From assembly GCA_024280875.1 (NCBI GenBank), contig JAJRPH010000004.1, positions 1 through 9,206 of the forward strand: a DNA stretch of 9,206 nt. Reading direction: 5' to 3'. A program made the translations under genes and the position numbers. The stretch's first letter is position 1. Every line of letters begins with the position of its first letter. The stretch comes from Deltaproteobacteria bacterium. Its GTDB lineage: Bacteria; Desulfobacterota; Desulfobacteria; Desulfobacterales; Desulfosalsimonadaceae. Under the pieces are notes generated by a model. The model made no database searches and was not told the origin of the DNA. It saw only the letters and a program-made list of their open reading frames with translations. Below are positions 1-6,162 of the stretch, piece by piece.

Positions 1-75
1 CAAAAAGGCAAGCAAGTTTGGTATATTAATTTTTGGAAGTTCCCTTATATTAAAAATGAACGGTTTTTTTCATTC

Positions 76-105
76 GGCGGATTACGCTTCGCTAATCCGC
101 CCTAC
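76..105 (-). repeat. REP element 1 (complete, GTAG-headed)
   Basis: Read on the minus strand this is GTAG, the arm GGCGGATTA, the loop GCGAAGCG, and the arm TAATCCGCC. The arms pair perfectly over 9 bp. Within the loop GC/GC can pair around GAA, leaving one extra base bulged, the asymmetric hairpin typical of REP sequences. It lies downstream of the 274-2313 gene. Confidence 0.9.
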
Positions 106-145
106 GAGGCTGCGTGGGGTTTTATAAAATTTTTGCTATTGTTCC

Positions 146-189
146 TTATTCATCATTCGATGTTGGGCGTTCGATGTTCGATGTTCATC
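146..189 (-). repeat. Second repeat family (AACATCGAA type), copy A
   Basis: Minus-strand reading starts GATGAACATCGAACATCG, then AACGCCCAACATCGAATGATGAATAA in two pieces. It contains tandem CATCGAA heptamers. This is the longest and most regular copy and lies between REP 1 and REP 2. Confidence 0.8.
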
Positions 190-200
190 TTTTTCCATTC

Positions 201-230
201 GGCGGATTACGCTTCGCTAATCCGCCCTAC
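201..230 (-). repeat. REP element 2 (complete, GTAG-headed)
   Basis: Same 30-base unit and orientation as REP 1. It begins 44 bases past the stop codon of the 274-2313 gene. It sits in a 45-base stretch (195-239) identical to 6074-6118 behind the sister gene at 6135-8090. In the transcript it would form a strong hairpin in the 3' untranslated region. Confidence 0.9.
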
Positions 231-249
231 GAGGTCACCGAATTTACCT

Positions 250-279
250 CATTCGATGTTGGGCGTTCGATGTTCATCT
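250..279 (-). repeat. Second repeat family, copy B (contains the stop codon of the 274-2313 gene)
   Basis: Minus-strand reading GATGAACATCGAACGCCC then AACATCGAATG. The TGA inside the leading GATGAAC is the stop codon of the membrane-protein gene ending at 274, so the repeat abuts and terminates the reading frame. Confidence 0.8.
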
Positions 280-2313
280 TTTATTCTTCAGCATTTTCAA
301 GCGGTTAAATGTTTTCAGGGATTTTTCATGCTGGCCGAGTAACGCGAAACAGGCCCCCAGGTTATAAAGCGCGTGGGTATTGGATGGATCAATCAGTAAA
401 ACTTTCTTGTACTGTATTGCTGCCCGGTTGAATTTATTTTGTTTCTGGTAAAAGGCGGCCAGTTTTAAGTGAAACTGTTCGTTATCAGGATATAAAATCG
501 ATTTTACGCGGGTGGTGTCGTTGGCGTCAAATAACTTATGCGGATTGTTTTTTAAATACTGCAGGTTCTCTTTTGCGTCCCTGCTTTCCGGGTCTAATTG
601 AACCGCTTTTTCAAACTGGATTGCCGCTTGCCTAAATTGTTTTTGCTGCATCAGGGCTTTTCCCAAGAGGCTATGCGCTTTAGCATTGTTCGGATTAATT
701 TTCATCCCTTGCCTGAAATGAAAAATCGCTTCATTCGTCATTCTATGGTGCATTAGAACGCTTCCCAAATTAAAATGAACGGAAGCAAAATCTTTGACAT
801 GGTAGGGATCCAGGGCCGGATCGATTTCGAGCGCTGATATATAATAGTCTAATGCTTTGTCGGCTTTGTTTTGAGCTGCATAAATATTTCCAAGGTTATT
901 GTATGCAGTGACATAATTCGGGTCAATCGCCAGTATCTTTAAAAAATTACGGATGGCTTCCGGCGTTTTGCCATTCAATTGCAAGGTCGTTGCAAGGTTA
1001 TTGCGCGGACGAATTTTATTGGGGGATTTTATCACGCAATCATTTAAAAATTTAACTCCATTCCCGAAAACATCATTTCTCTGATATGTCCAAATTGAAA
1101 TGAGTATTAAGGCACACCCTAATAAACCGGCCATCAGCTTTTTGTGTTTGATTATCCGGGTTATTAGAATAACCAAAAGCAGTGATGCCATCATAAACGG
1201 CAGATAGGTTCGGTGTTCAAAGATAATTTCAATGCCTATGACTGATGATTCGATGAGCAGGTTACCGAAAAACCATAAAATACAAAATGAACCCAATCGG
1301 TCTCTTCTTGCACGGCCAACAGCCATTCCGATCAGGGCGATAATGGTTATAATGGATATGACGGTCGTTATCGGATCGATAAATGACAGGGAAAGCGGGT
1401 AATCATGCTCCAAAGTCAGCCGAGCTGGAAAAGGAAAGAAAAAAAGGCTGATATAATATACCACCACCCGGCTTTCGGTCATCAGGCGTTGGGGCAGGGT
1501 GAAATCTCTGATTGTATAACTTTTTAAAATTCGGGTAACCGGATTTTCCCCCAGGTAAATGATGGCGATAATGCCGAACAAAAGGGAAAGACCGCATATG
1601 ATTAAAAAGAATTTTTTGTTTGTGCGGATTGATTTTAAGTCCTGAAAGAAGAACCATTCATACAACAATATAAACAAAGGCAGCGCGCCGGCATTTTCCT
1701 TGCTCCCGACTGCGCAAACACCTGAGATGATGCAGCCGATGAAGAGCACGAACCCTTTGGCGTAACACCGGGGCTCCGAACGGATCGAAGATCTTGCGTA
1801 TACATAGAACAGCATGGAAAGAATATAAAACATGGCCGCCATGCCGGCCATTCGCTGGCAGGTATAGGTAACTGTCTGGGTGTTAACCGGATGCGCCAGC
1901 CAGATCATTGCCGTAAAAAATGGGATCAGCAACGGATAATCCGGTTTTTCGCTTCGGCGACTTTCCAGATATACTGTAAATTTAATAAAGGCAAACAGGA
2001 TTATGCCGGTAAAGATATGTATCATTACATTAATTACATGATAGCCGGTCACATGATATCGGCCGAAGTAATAATTGACGGCAAAACTGACGTTCGGCAG
2101 CAGGCGATGGCGGGGGCTGCCTTCTAATGCGGCTTTTTCGATATTGTTCCACGTAAGTTCCGTCATTCGGATGTGGGGATCGTTTAAAATATACGGAAGG
2201 TCGTCAAATATAAAGGGCGAGGTGAACGTATTTGAATAGATGCCCAGGGTCAATGCGGCAAAGACAGAAAGGATTGCAATCAGATATTTTAGTGAAAACG
2301 CGGAATGGTTCAT
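274..2313 (-). CDS. TMTC-like GT-C membrane glycosyltransferase with C-terminal TPRs (paralogue 1)
   Basis: A 679-residue protein. About eleven to twelve hydrophobic segments lie between residues 8 and 411. The first loop carries FDD (D37, D38) after YSNT, the position of the acidic motif in GT-C glycosyltransferases. Conserved blocks follow: HPVNTQ near 141-146, QRMAGMAAMFYILS near 153-166, SKENAG near 204-209, LLYEWFFF near 216-223, and EHRTYLP at 366-372. From about residue 432 there are roughly five or six TPR units (NNLG..Y, ALEIDP, NLGSVL, NLGACFALLG). Known for the family: eukaryotic TMTC proteins with this layout are O-mannosyltransferases with lumenal TPRs. Inferred here: a periplasm-facing transferase using a polyprenyl-phosphate sugar; substrate unknown. 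The ATG start lies directly before the first membrane segment, but no clear Shine-Dalgarno sequence precedes it. The TGA stop lies inside an interspersed repeat (250-279). Its closest relative in the window is the 6135-8090 gene. Confidence 0.85.
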   Translation of the reverse strand: MNHSAFSLKYLIAILSVFAALTLGIYSNTFTSPFIFDDLPYILNDPHIRMTELTWNNIEKAALEGSPRHRLLPNVSFAVNYYFGRYHVTGYHVINVMIHIFTGIILFAFIKFTVYLESRRSEKPDYPLLIPFFTAMIWLAHPVNTQTVTYTCQRMAGMAAMFYILSMLFYVYARSSIRSEPRCYAKGFVLFIGCIISGVCAVGSKENAGALPLFILLYEWFFFQDLKSIRTNKKFFLIICGLSLLFGIIAIIYLGENPVTRILKSYTIRDFTLPQRLMTESRVVVYYISLFFFPFPARLTLEHDYPLSLSFIDPITTVISIITIIALIGMAVGRARRDRLGSFCILWFFGNLLIESSVIGIEIIFEHRTYLPFMMASLLLVILITRIIKHKKLMAGLLGCALILISIWTYQRNDVFGNGVKFLNDCVIKSPNKIRPRNNLATTLQLNGKTPEAIRNFLKILAIDPNYVTAYNNLGNIYAAQNKADKALDYYISALEIDPALDPYHVKDFASVHFNLGSVLMHHRMTNEAIFHFRQGMKINPNNAKAHSLLGKALMQQKQFRQAAIQFEKAVQLDPESRDAKENLQYLKNNPHKLFDANDTTRVKSILYPDNEQFHLKLAAFYQKQNKFNRAAIQYKKVLLIDPSNTHALYNLGACFALLGQHEKSLKTFNRLKMLKNKR

Positions 2314-2404
2314 GGTGTTATGCCGTTTGGTGTTTGCTCATGTTGTCGGGTACAATACAAAAAAGTTGCATCAATGAGAATGAATATTGAATATCGAATA
2401 AAAT

Positions 2405-2466
2405 ATACACCGTAGGGCGGATTAGCGAAGCGTAATCCGCCGCATGAAGCGTAATCCGCCATATCT
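2405..2466 (+). repeat. 62-bp direct repeat, left copy, flanking the RAYT gene
   Basis: Base-for-base identical to 3196-3257 by my reading. It includes REP doublet 3 and a few bases on either side (ATACACC before, ATATCT after). It ends one base before the RAYT stop codon. Confidence 0.88.
2412..2460 (+). repeat. REP doublet 3: complete REP plus 5'-truncated half-REP
   Basis: A complete GTAG-headed REP at 2412-2441 is followed, after GCAT, by a direct half copy at 2446-2460 (GAAGCGTAATCCGCC). The half copy keeps only part of the loop and the 3' arm. The 5' arm can therefore pair with either of two 3' arms. It ends 7 bases before the RAYT stop codon and points into the RAYT gene. Confidence 0.9.
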
Positions 2467-2467
2467 C

Positions 2468-3001
2468 TTAGCCAGGCTCCCCGGCACGAATATCAATATC
2501 ACCCGATCCCCAGTTTTCCGGATATAGCCCAAGTTGAACATGATGCCTGAAGGTAGAATACGGCCAATCCATGACCTTTTCAATATAGCCATGCTTGACC
2601 GGGTTATAATGAAGATAATCCATATGGGTAGCATAATCCCTTTCGTCCCGGATCGTATGCTCCCAATAACGGCGTTGCCAAATGCCACGTTCACCTTTTC
2701 GCAACCTCATATTTGGATATCGTTCTGTTTTCGGTATTTCTTTAGAGAATAATGTTTTAATAAGTCGTATACGTTTAGCATAATCAGCATCACCTTGCGG
2801 CAAGGTCCAGATACAATGCATGTGATCAGGTAACACCATCCAAGCATCAATATGAAATGGATGCTGAACCCGGACATGCCTTACGACATCACGTAATAGA
2901 TCAATTTTCTGTATAAGAAGTTGATTCTGGTAACGTTCAAGCAAATTAACCGTAAAAAAGTAACAACCACCTTCAACGCGGTTTCGTCGATAATTCGGCA
3001 T
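2468..3001 (-). CDS. REP-associated tyrosine transposase (RAYT, Y1/IS200-like HUH family)
   Basis: A 177-residue protein with the usual RAYT start (MPNYRRNRVEGG then YFFTVNL) and the HUH-type metal-binding motif H60-M61-H62 in PDHMHCIW. Further typical blocks are GIWQRRYWEHTI (106-117) and MDYLHYNPVKHG (127-138). The catalytic tyrosine must lie in or next to the last block; Y123, Y129 and Y132 are the candidates, and I cannot choose without an alignment. Known for the family: TnpA_REP enzymes nick and join single-stranded REP DNA and recognise a 5' GTAG-type tetranucleotide beside the hairpin. The gene is surrounded by exactly such GTAG-headed REPs (2412-2441, 3072-3101, 3203-3232), so these are very likely its substrates. 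RAYTs are usually single-copy, domesticated genes rather than self-spreading insertion sequences. A GGA lies about 12 bases before the ATG, an unusually long spacing. The frame is intact, so the enzyme may be active. Confidence 0.93.
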   Translation of the reverse strand: MPNYRRNRVEGGCYFFTVNLLERYQNQLLIQKIDLLRDVVRHVRVQHPFHIDAWMVLPDHMHCIWTLPQGDADYAKRIRLIKTLFSKEIPKTERYPNMRLRKGERGIWQRRYWEHTIRDERDYATHMDYLHYNPVKHGYIEKVMDWPYSTFRHHVQLGLYPENWGSGDIDIRAGEPG

Positions 3002-3043
3002 GGTTTGTTAAGTTCCTTTAACGTCGATATTCTATTTCCATCC

Positions 3044-3101
3044 GGCGGATTACGCTTCGCTAATCTCATTCGGCGGATTACGCTTCGCTAATCCGCCCTA
3101 C
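3044..3101 (-). repeat. REP doublet 4: complete REP plus 5'-truncated half-REP
   Basis: On the minus strand a complete GTAG-headed REP (3101-3072) is followed by a 22-base half copy (3065-3044) that lacks GTAG and the first four bases of the 5' arm. It lies just upstream of the RAYT start and is inverted relative to doublet 3, so the two doublets flank the transposase gene with GTAG ends outward. Confidence 0.9.
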
Positions 3102-3141
3102 GAGGTTCGAACGTTTGCAGGTTGGATTTATGCCGTAAAAA

Positions 3142-3174
3142 GATGAACGTTGAATATCGAATAATAATGTCGCT
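3142..3174 (+). repeat. Second repeat family, copy D
   Basis: Reads GATGAACGTTGAATATCG, then AATAATAATGTCGCT. It shares the GATGAAC start and the AATAATxATGTCG end with 6004-6055. It lies between REP doublets 4 and 5. A shorter remnant (TGAATATTGAATATCGAATA) is at 2381-2400. Confidence 0.65.
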
Positions 3175-3195
3175 GTCCTCCATAATTTATAAACC

Positions 3196-3257
3196 ATACA
3201 CCGTAGGGCGGATTAGCGAAGCGTAATCCGCCGCATGAAGCGTAATCCGCCATATCT
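3196..3257 (+). repeat. 62-bp direct repeat, right copy, flanking the RAYT gene
   Basis: Identical to 2405-2466. With its partner it brackets the RAYT gene and REP doublet 4. A 'GAATATCGAATAA' second-family element lies upstream of both copies (about 2388-2400 and 3152-3164), so the duplicated unit is probably longer and has diverged by insertion or deletion. Confidence 0.88.
3203..3251 (+). repeat. REP doublet 5: complete REP plus 5'-truncated half-REP
   Basis: A complete REP at 3203-3232 and a half copy at 3237-3251, identical to doublet 3 and in the same orientation. It lies between the RAYT region and the stop codon of the 3288-5987 gene. Confidence 0.9.
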
Positions 3258-3287
3258 GGGAATTCATACCGCATATGCCTGATCCGG

Positions 3288-5987
3288 TTATTGGTTTTTT
3301 ATCAGCTGCTTAAAATAGTTGGTCTGCCTGATATTTTCAAGATCCCGGTCGGTTTTAATCATTTCCCAGTTGTCATATCCTGAGTCAACGGCTTTTTTAA
3401 GCCATTTTACGGCTTCTTCTTTATTTTGCTGCTTCGAATACATGCAGGAAATGTTATAGCAGACTGCTGAATTGTCCGGGGAAATTTCTAAAATCCGTTT
3501 AAATGTTTCAATGGATTTTAGATTCTCTTTGCAAACGGCATAAACTATGGCCAGGTTATACAGTGCATCGGTAAATTTCGGGTCAAGGGACACAGCCGTC
3601 TGGTATTCAGTCTTCGCCTGTTCATAATCCTTATTTTTTTTATAAATATTTCCTGTTTGATAATGCAAAACAGCGTTGTCCGGTTCCTGTTGAAGCTTTT
3701 TTTGGATCAATCCCAGTTGGTTATTCGTCTTTCGGTTTATTTTATTCAAGCTGGTTTTAGCAACGATGTTTTCCGGGTCTATGCGCAATGCCTCGTTAAA
3801 ATGATATTTAGCTTCATTGAATTTTTTCATAAAGATAAAAGTGATTGCCAGATTATTGTGTGTTTTCGCATCATCCGGCGTGATTTTTAATACTTTTTGA
3901 TAATAATCTGAAGCATTTTTATATTTTTTTGCAGCCAAAAGCGTATTTCCCATGTTATTCATGGAGATGGTATGATCCGGATTTATCTTTAATGCCCTGG
4001 TGTAATAATCAATCGCTTCATTATAACGGCCTTCTTTTGCCACCAGATTCCCGAGGTTATTAAGGCTTTCAACGTTCTCCGGATCCAGGGCCAATGCTTT
4101 TAAGTAGCAGGCCCGTGCTTTATCCGTTTCCCCCCTGGCCGCAAGTAAAGCACCGCAGTTTATGTATGCTGAAACAAATTCGCGATCATTTTTGATGGCC
4201 TTTTTAAAATAATCAAGCGCCTGGTCCGGTTTATTTTGGGATTTTAAAACCCGGCCGATATCATTGAGTCCTTCAGCATTATTCGGGTCTATTGCTATTA
4301 TCTTATTGAAAGTATTAAATGCGTTTTGAAGTTCATCTGTCTCATAATAAATGCGTCCCAGGCTAAAATATGATTTAATACTGTAAGGTTCTTCTTTTAT
4401 GGCCTGTTGATAATGGTAAATGGCTTTCTGATTATTTCCAGCTCCTTGATAGGCCGCACCTAAATTTTGATGGGCTTCGGCGTAATGTGGATTGAGTTTG
4501 GTTGCTGTTTTAAGAAATTCGATTGCCTGGCCGTAATTATTTTTATTAATTAACGTATAAGCAAGATTATTGTATGGGTTGGCTTTGTTCGGAGATTTTT
4601 TAATACAGTCATGCCAGAATATTATATCATCCTGCCAGATCATGTTTCGCTGAAACGTCCAGATTGAGAGCAGTGGTATCAATGTAAAAACAATGCCGAG
4701 GCTTATCCATTTTATTTTTATGTTTTTAAAAAGCAGTGTCACAAAAAAAAGAATAACCATCATGGACGGCAGGTACGTGCGATGTTCGAATATGAGCGCC
4801 AAAGGGATAACTGATGATTCAACAGCCAGATTTCCGAAAAACCAGAGAATGGAAAAGGATAATAAACGGTGTTTTTTTGCAAAAATCGCGGAAAGTGCCA
4901 ATAAAACCGCAATTACAACAAAACATAGGATTGTTGCAATCGGATCAGTAAATGATGTTGAAATCGGATAGTTATAGTCCAGATTGAGCCTTGACGGATG
5001 GGGGTAAAAAATAAGGCTGATATAATAGATAAGCACTCGGGATTCGGTGAGCAGTCTCTGAAGCATTGTAAAATCCTGTGTCGCGTATAAAGCGATGGAT
5101 TTATCATCAACTTTTATCAATATAATGGCAATTATCGCAAACAGAACAGCTGCGCATCCAACCCACGGAAGCTTTTTTTTCAACCATTCCCACTTTAAAT
5201 CCTGGAAAAAAAACCATTCATATAAGAGGATAAAAACCGGCAGCATAGCGGCATTCTGTTTGCTTGCCAGTGCAAGAATCCCTGAAATTATGCAACCAAT
5301 AAACCATAGCCATGGCTTGATTATTGAAGTTTGAGCGGTGTTGCCTGAAGCTGAAAACGGTTGCTGTAAAATCCGACCTATGATGTAACATAGAAAGGAG
5401 AGTATATAGAACATGGCCGCCATGGAATTCATCCGTTGAACAATAAAGGAAACCGATTGGGTGTTAAGGGGATGGACAAGCCAGATCAGGGCGGTAAGAA
5501 AAGCAATTTGAATATTATCGTTTAAGAGCCATATGCCGGTATGGTGTTGCGGATTTTCAGTGGAGGTCCGATGCTTTGAAATTTCTAAAGTTATTTTAAG
5601 AAAAAGAAATAAAAGGATACCTGTTGCGATGTGAATGAGGATATTTACTATATGATACCAGGCTGGATTATATTTATCGAAATAGTAATTTAATGCAAAG
5701 CTGAGATTGGCTACAGGTCTGGGCGCAGGGCTTTTTAGTATTTCAGATAGCTGGTCTATGGATATTTCGGTCATCCGGATATGCTTGTTTTCAGTAATAT
5801 TGCGGATGTCGTCATAGATAAAAGGGGCATTTATGGTGTTAGCGTAGATTGCGAATCCGATAAGAATGAATATGGCAATAATTATCGAATATGATATGTA
5901 TCTATGCCTTTCAAATAATGAAAAGCCAGCTTCTGGCTTTGGTTTACCGCTTACCGAAGAAGTCATGTGTATTTTTTGTATTGCCAT
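3288..5987 (-). CDS. TMTC-like GT-C membrane glycosyltransferase with expanded TPR domain (paralogue 2)
   Basis: An 899-residue protein, the longest of the set. A short polar N-terminus (1-30) leads into a membrane domain of about a dozen segments (about 31-445). FIYDD in the first loop gives D59 and D60; HPLNTQ is near 172-177, LLYEWFFF near 254-261, and EHRTYLP at 401-407. The C-terminal half holds about twelve TPRs. About eight run in 34-residue register from about residue 468 to 740, followed by a less regular linker (about 745-770) and four more. It ends in a capping-type segment, DNWEMIKTDRDLENIR near 872-887. The membrane domain diverges from the other two complete paralogues: SPAPRPVANLSFALNYY replaces SPRHRLLPN, and the IIYLGENP block is missing. 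A GGA about 5 bases before the ATG is a fair ribosome binding site. Predicted role: periplasmic-face glycosyl transfer. The long TPR solenoid suggests a larger binding surface, which is inference. Confidence 0.86.
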   Translation of the reverse strand: MAIQKIHMTSSVSGKPKPEAGFSLFERHRYISYSIIIAIFILIGFAIYANTINAPFIYDDIRNITENKHIRMTEISIDQLSEILKSPAPRPVANLSFALNYYFDKYNPAWYHIVNILIHIATGILLFLFLKITLEISKHRTSTENPQHHTGIWLLNDNIQIAFLTALIWLVHPLNTQSVSFIVQRMNSMAAMFYILSFLCYIIGRILQQPFSASGNTAQTSIIKPWLWFIGCIISGILALASKQNAAMLPVFILLYEWFFFQDLKWEWLKKKLPWVGCAAVLFAIIAIILIKVDDKSIALYATQDFTMLQRLLTESRVLIYYISLIFYPHPSRLNLDYNYPISTSFTDPIATILCFVVIAVLLALSAIFAKKHRLLSFSILWFFGNLAVESSVIPLALIFEHRTYLPSMMVILFFVTLLFKNIKIKWISLGIVFTLIPLLSIWTFQRNMIWQDDIIFWHDCIKKSPNKANPYNNLAYTLINKNNYGQAIEFLKTATKLNPHYAEAHQNLGAAYQGAGNNQKAIYHYQQAIKEEPYSIKSYFSLGRIYYETDELQNAFNTFNKIIAIDPNNAEGLNDIGRVLKSQNKPDQALDYFKKAIKNDREFVSAYINCGALLAARGETDKARACYLKALALDPENVESLNNLGNLVAKEGRYNEAIDYYTRALKINPDHTISMNNMGNTLLAAKKYKNASDYYQKVLKITPDDAKTHNNLAITFIFMKKFNEAKYHFNEALRIDPENIVAKTSLNKINRKTNNQLGLIQKKLQQEPDNAVLHYQTGNIYKKNKDYEQAKTEYQTAVSLDPKFTDALYNLAIVYAVCKENLKSIETFKRILEISPDNSAVCYNISCMYSKQQNKEEAVKWLKKAVDSGYDNWEMIKTDRDLENIRQTNYFKQLIKNQ

Positions 5988-6003
5988 AATATTCCATTAA
6001 AAA

Positions 6004-6062
6004 AGATGAACATCGAATATCGAACGCTCAACGTTGAACATCGAATAATGATGTCGCTTTGC
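6004..6062 (+). repeat. Second repeat family, copy E
   Basis: A long copy with GATGAACATCGAATATCG at the left, CGTTGAACATCGAATAATG in the middle and TGTCGCTTTGC at the right. It fills most of the space between the start of the 3288-5987 gene and REP 6. Confidence 0.75.
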
Positions 6063-6079
6063 TAATTCCATTCCCATTC

Positions 6080-6109
6080 GGCGGATTACGCTTCGCTAAT
6101 CCGCCCTAC
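6080..6109 (-). repeat. REP element 6 (complete, GTAG-headed)
   Basis: A single complete 30-base REP in the 147-base gap between the 6135-8090 and 3288-5987 genes. It lies inside the 45-base stretch (6074-6118) identical to 195-239. It is flanked on both sides by copies of the second repeat family. Confidence 0.9.
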
Positions 6110-6127
6110 GAGGTCACCTTGGTTTTT

Positions 6128-6162
6128 TTATTCATCATTCGAAGTTGGGTGTTTGATGTTCT
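6128..6162 (-). repeat. Second repeat family, copy F, overlapping the 3' end of the 6135-8090 gene
   Basis: A diverged copy: minus-strand GAACATCAAACACCC then AACTTCGAATGATGAA. It is read in frame as the C-terminal EHQTPNFE and stop of the adjacent membrane-protein gene. Compared with copy B it lacks GAT at the front, which removes the TGA that ends the sister gene. Confidence 0.7.

Noticed and set aside
114..342. Two overlapping plus-strand ORFs (64 and 69 codons) at the left end, with FDVGRSMFDV- and HSMLGVRCSMF-like peptides.
   Set aside because: They are translations of the REP and second-family repeats and overlap the 3' end of a real minus-strand gene; the repeated peptide comes from repeated DNA in different frames.
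2422..3069. Other short ORFs overlapping the RAYT gene (2422-2694 minus, 2534-2752 plus, 2881-3069 minus).
   Set aside because: They are out-of-frame shadows; the 2468-3001 frame alone shows the HUH motif and RAYT signature blocks.
2405..3257. Classical insertion sequence with IS200/IS605-type ends.
   Set aside because: The transposase has RAYT signatures, and the flanking hairpins are genome-dispersed GTAG REPs rather than unique element ends; no accessory TnpB gene is present.
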